From Amycolatopsis anabasis (lineage in GTDB: Bacteria; Actinomycetota; Actinomycetes; Mycobacteriales; Pseudonocardiaceae), in assembly GCF_009765355.1 (NCBI RefSeq), contig NZ_VTHK01000013.1, forward strand, positions 124,001 through 188,000: 64,000 nt of DNA, in the 5' to 3' direction. Positions 1 to 7,619 of this stretch are shown here, in pieces. How positions within the stretch are numbered: the stretch's first letter is position 1; every line of letters starts with the position of its first letter. Position numbers and translations under genes: made by a program. The notes beneath the pieces were generated by a model. It did not search any database, was not told the origin of the DNA, and worked only from the letters and a program-made list of their open reading frames with translations.

Positions 1-122
1 ATGTCGATCGAGATTCCCACCGGCGTGCCGATCTCGGTGCACGGGTGACCGTCGCCCGCTCCCGCCGGGGCGCCGCAGGCGGTGGCGAGGAAGAGCAGGC
101 CGATCGCGGGGAAAGCACGCAT
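1..122 (-). CDS. Putative secreted lipoprotein, N-terminal part (runs off left edge)
   Basis: Reading leftwards from an ATG at 122, the visible 40 codons begin MRAFPAIGLLFLATACG. This is a short charged start, a hydrophobic stretch and a lipobox (ATAC) with the lipidated Cys at residue 16. The following segment (CTEIGTPVGISID) resembles small actinobacterial lipoproteins of unknown function. The 3' end lies outside the window, so length and function cannot be judged. The call rests on the signal peptide alone. The competing plus-strand reading of bases 1-48 has no such support. Confidence 0.65.
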   Translation of the reverse strand, partial: MRAFPAIGLLFLATACGAPAGAGDGHPCTEIGTPVGISID

Positions 123-163
123 GCCCTACAGACGGCACGACACCCGCGAGTGGTTGCACTAGC

Positions 164-1297
164 GTGCTGGGCATGGTCACCGTGGACGAAGCCGTGCGGT
201 TCCGGCTCGCCGGGCACGGGCTGGCCGAACGCGGGGACGACCTCCTCGCCGCGGCCGGGGCGATCGGCGTGCAGCACACCCCGCCGGGGTCGGCGGGCCA
301 GGCACTGCACGCGCGCGTGCGGGATCTTTCCCCCGATGTGGTGAAAAAAGCCCTGCACGAAGACAAATCGCTCATCCAGGTGTGGAGCGTGCGGGGTGCG
401 CCGCACGTGGTGCCGACCGCGGACGCGGCCGTGTTCACCACTGGGCTCAAGCCTTGCGACGAGGAATCCACGCTGCATTTCATCCGCGGCGCGGCCGAGC
501 ACCTGGACGCGCTGGGGCTGACCGCGAGCGAAGCGGTCGAACGCACGCTCGAAGCGCTGCCCGAGGTCCTCGACGGGCGGGAACTCACCAAGGACGAACT
601 GGGTGTCGCGCTCGCCGATCAGGTGCGGGTCCGGAAACCCGGGAAGTGGAACGAACCCGACGGACTGGGGAAGAACACCTACGGCCAGAGCCTGGTGCGG
701 TTCGCGTTGTACGTCGCCGGGCTGCACGGCACGGTGTGTTTCGTTTCGGAGAACCCGGCGAGATTCGCGTTGACCGAGCAGTGGCTCGGGAAACCGTTGC
801 CACCCAAGGAAGAACCGCGGGCGGAGCTGGTCCGGCGGTACCTGCGCTGCCACGGGCCGTCGACCCCGGGCGAATTCGCGGAATGGTCCGGGGTCTCGCC
901 GCGGTTCGCCCGCGAGTCCTGGGAACTCGTGGATCCGGCCGAGGTCCGCTACCGCGATCGCACCGCCTGGACCCTCGCCGGAGACCGCCCGGAACCACCA
1001 CGCGCCAAGGGAATCCGCCTGCTGCCGCCGTACGACCCGTACCTGGCGACCCGCGACCGGGAATCGCTCGTCGCCGATCGGCAGCTCCGCGAACGCGTGT
1101 GGCGCATCGTCGGCAACCCCGGCGTCGTGCTGCGCGACGGCGAGATCGCCGGGCTCTGGCGGCCGCGGAAACAGGGCAAGCGGCTGACCTTGACCGTCGA
1201 GGCGTTCGGCGAACTGGACGCGAACGAACTCGTCGGCGAAGCCGAATCACTCGCCCCGTTCCGCGGGGCCAGCGAGGTACGCGTTCAGACCCAGTAG
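164..1297 (+). CDS. Winged-helix DNA-binding protein of the AlkZ/YcaQ (HTH_42) family
   Basis: A 377-residue protein, the usual size for this family. Near residue 84 it carries the RGAPHVV segment equivalent to the family's conserved RGTLH motif, and the PPYDPYL block near residue 290. Characterised members (AlkZ, E. coli YcaQ) are DNA glycosylases that unhook crosslinks or excise alkylated bases. The N-terminal Q-x-Q/Q-x-D catalytic motif of those enzymes reads Q-H-T here, so glycosylase activity is uncertain. The start is GTG 164; ATG 173 in the same frame is equally possible. It converges on the ABC permease downstream, with a 13-base overlap of the two 3' ends. Confidence 0.8.
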   Translation: MLGMVTVDEAVRFRLAGHGLAERGDDLLAAAGAIGVQHTPPGSAGQALHARVRDLSPDVVKKALHEDKSLIQVWSVRGAPHVVPTADAAVFTTGLKPCDEESTLHFIRGAAEHLDALGLTASEAVERTLEALPEVLDGRELTKDELGVALADQVRVRKPGKWNEPDGLGKNTYGQSLVRFALYVAGLHGTVCFVSENPARFALTEQWLGKPLPPKEEPRAELVRRYLRCHGPSTPGEFAEWSGVSPRFARESWELVDPAEVRYRDRTAWTLAGDRPEPPRAKGIRLLPPYDPYLATRDRESLVADRQLRERVWRIVGNPGVVLRDGEIAGLWRPRKQGKRLTLTVEAFGELDANELVGEAESLAPFRGASEVRVQTQ

Positions 1298-2217
1298 GAA
1301 ATCCGCGACCGGTAGTTGCGCAGCACGAGCAGCGCCAGCGCCCAGCCGACCACGGTGACGCCGCCCGCCACCACCCAGTGCACCCAGCTCTGCATCTGGC
1401 CGATCAGCGGCGCCCGGAGGATCTCCACGAAGTGGTAGATCGGGTTGAACTTCAGCACCGTGACGCCCCACGAGCCGGGCCCGCTGTTGGCGTTCATGGC
1501 GATGACCTGGTCCATCGACCACATGATCGGGGTCGCGTAGAAGAGCATGGTGATGAAGCTCTGGATGACCGGCGGGACGTCCCGGAACCGGGTCGCGACG
1601 ACGCCGAACAGCAGCACCACCCAGGTGCCGTTGAGCATGATCAGCACGAACGCCGGGATCGCCAGCAGGATCGGCCACCCCAGGCCCGGATGCACCGGCG
1701 CGTCCGGGTGGTCGATGACCTTGTACGGATGGTCGACGCTGCCGAAGAAGACGAGCAGCACGACCACGTAGACGACCATGTTGTGCGCGAAGTACAGGGT
1801 CTGCCGCCAGACCGTGCGGAAGGCGTAGGTCGTGATCGGCGCGGGCAACTGCTTGATCAGGCCCTCGTTCACGATGAACGTCTCGGAGCCTTCCACGATG
1901 CAGCCGTTGATGAAGTTCCACAGGATCAGCCCGGTGGTGATGCTCGGCAGCAACGTGGCGATCGACGTGCCGAACAACGCGGAGTTGACCACGCCGAGCG
2001 CCAGCGCGGTGACCCCCATGCCCACGGTGATCCACAGCGGACCGATGGTCGAGCGGCGGTAGCGCTGCTTGATGTCCTGCCAGGCGAGCTGCCCCCAGAG
2101 TTCGCGCGCCCGCAGGGCCCGCACCAGATCCTGGAATGCGCGCCGGAAAGTCTTGGCGGACCCGGCGAATCGGGCGGGAGCTTCGGGTTCCACTGGCGAT
2201 GCGGTACTCGTCGACAC
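1285..2217 (-). CDS. wzm: ABC-2 type polysaccharide export permease (Wzm/TagG-like)
   Basis: A 310-residue integral membrane protein. A soluble N-terminus of about 45 residues carries the WQDIKQRYRRSTIGPLW signature of polysaccharide-export permeases (TagG, Wzm, KpsM). Six hydrophobic segments follow, ending in a short cytoplasmic tail (NYRSRISYWV). Such proteins pair with an ATPase (Wzt/TagH) to move a lipid-linked glycan across the membrane. In mycobacteria the Rv3783 homologue is assigned to galactan export. The ATPase is not next to it here, so its partner must be encoded elsewhere. The gene upstream (2228-2602) ends only 10 bases before this start, suggesting co-transcription. The substrate is inferred. 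Confidence 0.8.
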   Translation of the reverse strand: MSTSTASPVEPEAPARFAGSAKTFRRAFQDLVRALRARELWGQLAWQDIKQRYRRSTIGPLWITVGMGVTALALGVVNSALFGTSIATLLPSITTGLILWNFINGCIVEGSETFIVNEGLIKQLPAPITTYAFRTVWRQTLYFAHNMVVYVVVLLVFFGSVDHPYKVIDHPDAPVHPGLGWPILLAIPAFVLIMLNGTWVVLLFGVVATRFRDVPPVIQSFITMLFYATPIMWSMDQVIAMNANSGPGSWGVTVLKFNPIYHFVEILRAPLIGQMQSWVHWVVAGGVTVVGWALALLVLRNYRSRISYWV

Positions 2218-2227
2218 CCCCGCGAAG

Positions 2228-2602
2228 CTAGCAGCGCGGTCGGCACCGGGTGGACGGCGACTGGCCGGTAGAGCTGGAAGTCGGTTCCGCGGAGGTCGAA
2301 CTCGGGGTGGCCGAGGTCGGAGTGACCGTTTCGGACCGGGTCACGGTCTGCCGTTCGATGATCGTCAGTTCCGACGGGGAAGGTGCCACGACGACCTCGG
2401 TGATCGTCGAGGCGGGCCGCGGCGGACCGGGCACCGTGCGGACGATCGTGCTGGGGTTCGGCGCGACGACTTCGCGCGCGGGGACCGCGTTCTGCGGCGG
2501 GGTGCGCCCGGCGACCAGTGCGGCGGCGACCGAAAGCCCGGCGACGAACCCGGCGAGGACGCCGACCGAGACGACCCCGGTGCGGGGCCACCGCTCGACC
2601 AT
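2228..2602 (-). CDS. Small single-pass membrane protein with Pro/Ser/Thr-rich tail
   Basis: About 124 residues. A short positively charged N-terminus (MVERWPRTG) precedes one hydrophobic helix (roughly residues 10-32). A low-complexity extracytoplasmic tail rich in P, S, T and V follows and ends in two Cys. ATG 2602 was chosen because a GGGGAGG sequence lies 8 bases upstream; an in-frame GTG at 2611 overlaps that site and is less likely. No family was recognised. It probably forms an operon with the glycan-export permease downstream. Its tail is typical of cell-wall-spanning linkers, but no function can be assigned. Confidence 0.55.
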   Translation of the reverse strand: MVERWPRTGVVSVGVLAGFVAGLSVAAALVAGRTPPQNAVPAREVVAPNPSTIVRTVPGPPRPASTITEVVVAPSPSELTIIERQTVTRSETVTPTSATPSSTSAEPTSSSTGQSPSTRCRPRC

Positions 2603-2763
2603 GGACGACACCTCCCCGGGCTCGACCCACGACTAACAGACTGTCACGCGCATCCCTGTACTGGCTCGGTTCTTTCACTGGTCCGACGTTCTTCAGGGTA
2701 CTCGCGTTGATCGCACGAACCGTTACAGAGCGTGTCAAACACACCTATCGTGTCGCGTTTCTT

Positions 2764-2784
2764 CTTGAGTTGGCAGGACTCAAC
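2764..2784. promoter_or_regulatory. HAIR-like inverted repeat (HspR operator type)
   Basis: The sequence CTTGAGT-N7-ACTCAAC matches the HspR-associated inverted repeat CTTGAGT-N7-ACTCAAG at 13 of 14 arm bases, with the exact 7-base spacer. It ends 14 bases before the GTG start of the MFS transporter at 2799. HspR is the MerR-type repressor of dnaK/clpB heat-shock operons in actinomycetes. Control of this transporter by HspR is inference. Confidence 0.6.
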
Positions 2785-2798
2785 TTAGTTGCCGCCGC

Positions 2799-4100
2799 GT
2801 GCTCAGCCCGGGCATGGTGGGTCGGGTGATCACCGAGGCTCGGCGTGGTGGGTTGCTGCGTCACCGGGACTTCCGGCAGTTGTGGCTCGCCGACGCGCTG
2901 AGCCAGTTCGGCAGCCGGATCCAGGTCCTCGCCCTGCCGCTGCTGGCGGCCACCACCCTGCACGCTTCGGCGTTGCAGGTGTCGTTGCTGCGCACCCTGG
3001 AAACCCTGGCGTACCTGGTAATCGGCCTGCAGGTGGGCGCCTGGTGCGACCGGCTGCGCTGCCGTCCGCTCCTGCTCGCCGCCGATCTCGGCCGCACGGT
3101 CGTGCTCGCCTCGGTCCCGGTGGTGGCCGCGTTCGGCGTGCTCACCCTCGGACAACTGTTCGCGGTGGTCGCGACGACCGGGGTGCTGAGCGTGTTCTTC
3201 GATGTGGCGCGGCCGAGTTACCTGCCCCGGCTGGTCGGCCGGGAACACCTCCTGGAAGCCAACGCCCGGCTGGAGACGAACCGGTCGATGGCCGCGGTCG
3301 CCGCCCCGGCGCCCGCCGGGTACCTCGTGCAGGTCTTCGGCGGCCCGGCCGCGATCGCGGTCAACGCGCTGAGTTTTCTCTGGTCCGCCTGGTGGCTTCG
3401 ACGCATCCGAACTCCTGACCCGCGCCCGGTCCGGGCGGAACGGCCGAGGCTGTGGCGCGAGATCGGCGAAGGGTTGCGGCTGGTGTTCGGGCATCCGATC
3501 CTGCGCGCGATCGGCCTGAATGCCGCGGTGCTGAGCCTCTTCCAATCCGGGCAGATCGCGATCAACGTGGTCTTCCTGCTGCGCGAGATCCACCTTTCGC
3601 CCGGAATCATCGGCGTGCTCAGCACCAGCACCCTGGTCGGCGCGGTGCTCGGCGCGCTGTGCGCCCGGTGGATCGGGCTGCGGCTGGGGCAGGCCCGCGG
3701 GCTCTGGGTGTCCGGGATCGTGATCGGGCTGGCGTACCTGCTCTTTCCGCTCACCGGCCCGGGGTGGGCGCTCGCCTGGTACGTCGTCGCGGGCCTGGCC
3801 ACCAGTTTCGGGATCATCGTGCTGAGCGTGCTGGCGGCGAGTTTCCAGCAGGCCGTCACGCCGGAACGCCTGCTGGGCCGGATGAACGCGACGATCCGGT
3901 TCCTCCTGCTGGGGCCGGTACCGCTGGGCAGCCTGCTCGGCGGGGTGCTGGCCGGGACGCTCGGGCTGCGCGCCACGCTGTGGGTGGCCGGGGCCGGGGT
4001 GTTCGCGAGCGCCGGATTCCTGGTGTTCTCGCCACTGCGGCGATCGCGTGCTCTGCCCCGGGAATGCGAATCCGCGGAGCCGGGTAGCCGGGAGGGATGA
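2799..4100 (+). CDS. MFS transporter (enterobactin exporter/MFS_3-like)
   Basis: A 433-residue membrane protein with 10-12 hydrophobic helices. It opens with the HRDFRQLWLADALSQFGS motif typical of MFS_3-type exporters, followed by the loop motif GAWCDRLRCRPLLL (residues 74-87) between helices 2 and 3. The C-terminal half contains RMNATIRFLLLG, another feature of this subgroup. The substrate is unknown; relatives export siderophores, macrolides or other small molecules. The start is GTG 2799 or ATG 2814. Its stop overlaps the gabD-like start (ATGA, 4097-4100), so the two are probably co-translated. An HspR-type palindrome lies immediately upstream, hinting at stress control. Confidence 0.8.
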   Translation: MLSPGMVGRVITEARRGGLLRHRDFRQLWLADALSQFGSRIQVLALPLLAATTLHASALQVSLLRTLETLAYLVIGLQVGAWCDRLRCRPLLLAADLGRTVVLASVPVVAAFGVLTLGQLFAVVATTGVLSVFFDVARPSYLPRLVGREHLLEANARLETNRSMAAVAAPAPAGYLVQVFGGPAAIAVNALSFLWSAWWLRRIRTPDPRPVRAERPRLWREIGEGLRLVFGHPILRAIGLNAAVLSLFQSGQIAINVVFLLREIHLSPGIIGVLSTSTLVGAVLGALCARWIGLRLGQARGLWVSGIVIGLAYLLFPLTGPGWALAWYVVAGLATSFGIIVLSVLAASFQQAVTPERLLGRMNATIRFLLLGPVPLGSLLGGVLAGTLGLRATLWVAGAGVFASAGFLVFSPLRRSRALPRECESAEPGSREG

Positions 4101-5545
4101 ACGACCTGATCGATCGCGTACCCAAGCAGGTTTTCCGGAACGGCTCCTGGTGGGATTCGGCCGACGCCACCACGTTCGGCGTGCACGACCCGGGCAGCGA
4201 GGAGTGGCTGTGCGAAGTCGCCGACGGCCAGGCCGCCGACGCCGAAGCCGCGGTGGAGGCGGCGGTCGCGGCCCAGGATTCGTGGGCGGCGACGCCACCC
4301 CGGGAACGCGGGGAGATCCTGCGGCGCGCGTGGCAGCTGATGACCGACCGCGCCGACGACCTCGCCCGCCTGATGACCCTGGAGATGGGCAAGAGCCTCA
4401 CCGAATCCCGGGCCGAAGTGACTTATGCGGCCGAGTTCTTCCGGTGGTTTTCCGAGGAAGCCGTGCGCATCGACGGCCGGTACACGCCGAGCCCCGCCGG
4501 GGGCGGCCGCACCATCGTCACTAAGCAACCGGTCGGCCCGTGCCTGCTGGTCACGCCGTGGAACTTCCCGCTCGCCATGGGCACCCGCAAGATCGGCCCG
4601 GCGATCGCCGCGGGCTGCACGATGATCGTCAAACCCGCGCAGCTCACGCCGCTGTCGATGCTGAACCTGGCCGCGCTGCTCGCCGAGGCCGGGCTGCCGG
4701 ACGGGGTGCTGGGTGTCGTGCCGAGCACGTCGGCGAGCCGGGTGGTCGACCCGGTGCTCGGCGACTTCCGCGTGCGCAAGCTGTCCTTCACCGGGTCCAC
4801 CGAGGTGGGCCGCAAACTGGTCGAGCAGTGCGCGCCGAACCTGCAACGCACGTCGATGGAACTCGGTGGGAACGCGCCGTTCCTGGTCTTCCCCGACGCC
4901 GATCTGGACGCCGCGGTGCGGGGCGCGGTGACCGCGAAGATGCGCAACAACGGCGAATCCTGCGTCGCGGCGAATCGGTTCCACGTGCACGAATCGGTCG
5001 CCGAGGAGTTCACGCGCCGGCTCACCGCCGAACTGGACGCGCTGAAGATGGGCCACGGCACCGAGGACGGCGTGCAGGTCGGGCCGCTGATCAGCATCGA
5101 GCAGCGGGACAAGGTCGTCGAACTGGTCGCCGACGCGACCGACCGGGGCGCGAAGGTCACCACGTCCGGGCAGCAGTGGGAGGGCAAGGGTTTCTTCTAC
5201 CCGCCGACCGTGCTGGCGGACGTGCCCTCCTCGGCCCGCATCCTGCACGAGGAGGTGTTCGGACCGGTCGCGCCGATCACCACGTTCGCCGACGAAGACG
5301 AGGCGTTGCGGCTCGCGCACGACACCGAGTTCGGCCTGGTGGCTTACGTGTTCACCCGGGATCTCGACCGCGCGATCCGGGTCGGCGAGCGGCTGCGGAC
5401 CGGGATGGCCGGGTTGAACACCGGGCTGGTGTCGAACGCGGCGGCGCCGTTCGGCGGGGTGAAGTCCTCGGGGTTCGGTCGCGAGGGTGGCGCCGAGGGC
5501 ATCGACGAGTACCTGGACGTCAAGTACCTGGCGCTGGCGGTCTAG
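4097..5545 (+). CDS. gabD: NAD(P)-dependent succinate-semialdehyde dehydrogenase-like aldehyde dehydrogenase
   Basis: A 482-residue aldehyde dehydrogenase of normal length. Visible landmarks are TPWNFPLAM (cofactor-domain asparagine), KPAQLTPLS, FTGSTEVG, the catalytic Glu in MELGGNAPF and the nucleophilic Cys in NNGESCVAANRF. The C-terminal PFGGVKSSGFGREGG is the class signature. These features match the GabD/SSADH branch, which oxidises succinate semialdehyde to succinate in GABA catabolism, but substrate range cannot be read from sequence alone. It overlaps the MFS gene upstream by four bases. Its TAG stop shares a CTAG palindrome with the stop of the convergent TetR gene. Confidence 0.82.
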   Translation: MNDLIDRVPKQVFRNGSWWDSADATTFGVHDPGSEEWLCEVADGQAADAEAAVEAAVAAQDSWAATPPRERGEILRRAWQLMTDRADDLARLMTLEMGKSLTESRAEVTYAAEFFRWFSEEAVRIDGRYTPSPAGGGRTIVTKQPVGPCLLVTPWNFPLAMGTRKIGPAIAAGCTMIVKPAQLTPLSMLNLAALLAEAGLPDGVLGVVPSTSASRVVDPVLGDFRVRKLSFTGSTEVGRKLVEQCAPNLQRTSMELGGNAPFLVFPDADLDAAVRGAVTAKMRNNGESCVAANRFHVHESVAEEFTRRLTAELDALKMGHGTEDGVQVGPLISIEQRDKVVELVADATDRGAKVTTSGQQWEGKGFFYPPTVLADVPSSARILHEEVFGPVAPITTFADEDEALRLAHDTEFGLVAYVFTRDLDRAIRVGERLRTGMAGLNTGLVSNAAAPFGGVKSSGFGREGGAEGIDEYLDVKYLALAV

Positions 5546-6129
5546 GGCCAGAACCCGCTGGTGGCGCGGTCGATCAGGGCCCGCGCTTCGGCGGGTGTGG
5601 TGTGCCCGAGCACGACGTGCTGGGTGAGGCCGTCGGCCATCGCCTGGAGGGCCCGGGCCTCGGGCGCGGGGTCGATCTCCGCGCGGATGTGCCCGGCGTG
5701 CTGGCCGTAGGCGATCAGCCACTCGAGGAGTTCGAGGGCTTTGGCGTGCTGCTCGCGCAGGACGGCCGCGAACTCGTCGCGGACCCCGGCCTGCGCCACG
5801 AAGGTCAGCCAGACGCGGGCCTCCGCCGGGCTTTCGGCGAGCGTCATCTCGTGCACGGTGATCCGGAGCAGGTCCCGTGCGTGGTCCGAACCGTCGATGC
5901 GGGACCGGGCGCGTTCGGTCGTCCGGGCGATGATGTGCTCGAGGGCGAAGCGGAGCATGCCGTCCTTGGGGAAACTGCGCTGGACCGCGCCCATCGAGAC
6001 GCCCGCGCGGTCGGCGACGTCGCGCAGGGTGGCCGCCTCGATCCCCCGCTCGGCGATGAGTTCGCAGACGGCGTCGGCGATCCGCTGCCGCCGGGCGTCG
6101 TGGTCTACCTGCCGTGGCATACCGGTCAT
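5542..6129 (-). CDS. TetR family transcriptional regulator
   Basis: A 195-residue protein with the canonical N-terminal TetR helix-turn-helix: ARRQRIADAVCELIAERG, then ATLRDVADRAGVSMGAVQRSFPKDG around residues 33-57. The remaining alpha-helical part is the ligand/dimer domain and includes a C-terminal TetR_C-like segment. It is divergent from the small membrane protein at 6209. The 79-base gap holds a perfect inverted repeat that starts 9 bases upstream of this start, so it most likely represses itself and that gene. ATG 6120 is an alternative start. The ligand is unknown. Confidence 0.88.
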   Translation of the reverse strand: MTGMPRQVDHDARRQRIADAVCELIAERGIEAATLRDVADRAGVSMGAVQRSFPKDGMLRFALEHIIARTTERARSRIDGSDHARDLLRITVHEMTLAESPAEARVWLTFVAQAGVRDEFAAVLREQHAKALELLEWLIAYGQHAGHIRAEIDPAPEARALQAMADGLTQHVVLGHTTPAEARALIDRATSGFWP

Positions 6130-6137
6130 CGTACCCC

Positions 6138-6194
6138 GTTGTGATGCGCTTGCATCGGTACCGTGCTAACGTTCCGATGCAAGCGCATCACAAC
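6138..6194. promoter_or_regulatory. Large perfect inverted repeat, probable double TetR operator
   Basis: Arms at 6138-6158 and 6174-6194 are exact 21-base reverse complements separated by 15 bases. Each arm contains GATGCGCTTGCATC, itself a palindrome (GATGC-N4-GCATC) of the size bound by one TetR dimer. The element therefore looks like two facing operators between the divergent tetR and membrane protein genes. The right arm ends 14 bases before ATG 6209. Confidence 0.8.
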
Positions 6195-6208
6195 CCGGGG
6201 AGGGAATC

Positions 6209-6409
6209 ATGCGGACCGCACTGTGGATCGTGGGCGTGCTCCTGCTGGTGCAGGGATTCGGTTCGGCGCTCACCGAGTCGCTCTGGCATTCGTCGTTCGG
6301 GGTGTCCGGAATCCTCGTCGGCCTCGGGGCGCCGACGTGGATCTCCTGGGTGCTCGGCGGGGCCGGGGTCGTGGTGCTGGCCGGGGCGGCCGCCTGGCGG
6401 CGGGCCTAG
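6209..6409 (+). CDS. Small two-helix membrane protein
   Basis: 66 residues, almost entirely hydrophobic. Helix 1 covers about residues 3-22 (ALWIVGVLLLVQGFGSAL). A short loop with Trp and Ser follows, then two further hydrophobic stretches (GVSGILVGLGA and ISWVLGGAGVVVLAGAAAW). It ends in RRA, consistent with a cytoplasmic C-terminus. The start is preceded by GGGGAGGGAATC, a good ribosome-binding site. Its position behind the double operator, opposite a TetR gene, suggests it is the regulator's main target, as for small multidrug-sensing or membrane-stress proteins. No named family was recognised. Confidence 0.7.
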   Translation: MRTALWIVGVLLLVQGFGSALTESLWHSSFGVSGILVGLGAPTWISWVLGGAGVVVLAGAAAWRRA

Positions 6410-6416
6410 CCGGGCG

Positions 6417-6625
6417 GCTGCGGGAAGGTCGCCCCAGTCCGCGCGGTTTGCCGCGCTCGATCCCGGCGTTGTTGAACGCGATGCCGAGGCGCCCGTACTT
6501 GGGTTCTGCGGCCGCTGGGAGCGTCTCGGCGAGGCGGTCGAGCAGGCGATCCGGAAAGCGGGCGGGGACCCGGCGAGCCCGGCACCCAGCCCACCCAGCA
6601 CTCCCCGGCGATTCAACTCCGTCAT
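6417..6625 (-). pseudogene. Degraded short-chain dehydrogenase remnant (Tat-type N-terminus plus SDR motif)
   Basis: Read leftwards from 6625, one frame begins MTELNRRGVLGGLGAGLAG, which looks like a twin-arginine signal. In a second frame, bases 6456-6497 encode YGRLGIAFNNAGIE, the conserved NNAG segment of short-chain dehydrogenases. The Rossmann GxxxGxG segment and the catalytic YxxxK part are missing, and the pieces are in different frames. A broken, shortened SDR gene explains this best. No intact gene fills 6410-6736 on either strand. Calling it a pseudogene is inference from two short motifs. Confidence 0.45.
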
Positions 6626-6736
6626 CGGTTTCTCTCCTCGTACGACGTGCGGACGCCTCCACTGTCGTCACGAAGAGCAACCAAGCCATCCGTCAAACCG
6701 ACCGGTCTTGTCGGCATATCGCTCTATCGTGTGAAC

Positions 6737-7603
6737 ATGACCGAACCGGCGACCACGCTCGATGACCTGCTGAGCCGGATCGACACGATGCAGCGGTACC
6801 GGCGAGCGGGAAAGAGCGCGCTCTTCCAACCGGTAGTCCTGTTGTGGGCGATCGGCCGAGCCCGGCGCGGCGCCGAACGGCTACTCCCCTGGCCCGAAAC
6901 CCAGGCCACCCTGAAAGAACTGCTCCGGAAGCACGGCGAGAAGCCGCGACCGGATCGCCCCATCGCGGCACTGCATCGGGCCGGGATCTGGGAACTGCGC
7001 GACCACGAACCCCCGGTTCCCACCGCGCACGGGGGCGCCGAGCCGGAACCCTGGTTCAACCGGAACCAGCCACGCGGCGGACTCCCCCTGCCGATATACG
7101 AACTGCTCCGAGACTCGGAATCGGCACAGGCCGCCGCCATCGACCAGATCTTCGACACCTACCTCGACAACGAACCGCACGACGAACTGCTGACCGACAC
7201 GGGCCTGATCGACTCCACGCGAACCGGAATGGCAACCGAATACGCGCGGTTGTGCCGGGTCGTCGAGCGCGGCGAGCCGGTGAACTCGGGCAAGCGCACG
7301 ACCCGGACCACGACCAGCCCGTTCCGCTCGGCCTGTGCCCGGGAAGCCGTGCGGTTACGCAGTGCGGGCCGATGCGAAAACCCCGGCTGCACCGGACAAC
7401 CCGAGGACGTGACCGACAGCGGCAAACCGCTCCTCGACGTCGACCACATCGAGGATCTGGCGCTGGGCGGACGCGATCACCCGGAGCAGATGATCGCGCT
7501 GTGCCCGAACTGCCACCGGATCAAAACCCACGGGAGCACCCGGGAACACCTCCGCGCGAAGCTGCGGGAGGTGGCCCGGTCACGCCACACGACCTACAGC
7601 TGA
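6737..7603 (+). CDS. HNH endonuclease with an N-terminal sulfur-binding-domain-like region
   Basis: 288 residues from ATG 6737. The C-terminal part is an HNH nuclease: two zinc-type Cys pairs (CENPGC and CPNCH) flank DVDHIEDLALGG. The N-terminal 150 residues follow the pattern of the phosphorothioate-DNA-binding (SBD) domain of ScoMcrA-type type IV restriction enzymes: a Q-P-V-V-L-L-W-A-I-G-R helix, a region like FGPP...YPF reading KHGEKPRPDRPI, then LHRAGIWEL. ScoMcrA-like enzymes cut DNA carrying phosphorothioate or methylated bases. No dnd cluster is visible here. The nuclease call is firm; the sulfur-binding role is inference from motif order. An upstream in-frame start at 6647 lacks similarity and is less likely. 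Confidence 0.75.
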   Translation: MTEPATTLDDLLSRIDTMQRYRRAGKSALFQPVVLLWAIGRARRGAERLLPWPETQATLKELLRKHGEKPRPDRPIAALHRAGIWELRDHEPPVPTAHGGAEPEPWFNRNQPRGGLPLPIYELLRDSESAQAAAIDQIFDTYLDNEPHDELLTDTGLIDSTRTGMATEYARLCRVVERGEPVNSGKRTTRTTTSPFRSACAREAVRLRSAGRCENPGCTGQPEDVTDSGKPLLDVDHIEDLALGGRDHPEQMIALCPNCHRIKTHGSTREHLRAKLREVARSRHTTYS

Positions 7604-7619
7604 GTCCCGCGCGCGGGCG

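Noticed and set aside
1..48. Plus-strand C-terminal fragment ending ...IPTGVPISVHG, resembling a phosphoglycerate mutase tail
   Set aside because: The minus strand over the same bases gives a clear lipoprotein signal peptide with lipobox starting at 122, which explains the sequence better.
6188..6625. Intact secreted protein gene on the minus strand with a Tat signal
   Set aside because: After the first 20 residues the frame becomes low-complexity and runs through the start of the small membrane protein gene; a decayed SDR is a better reading.
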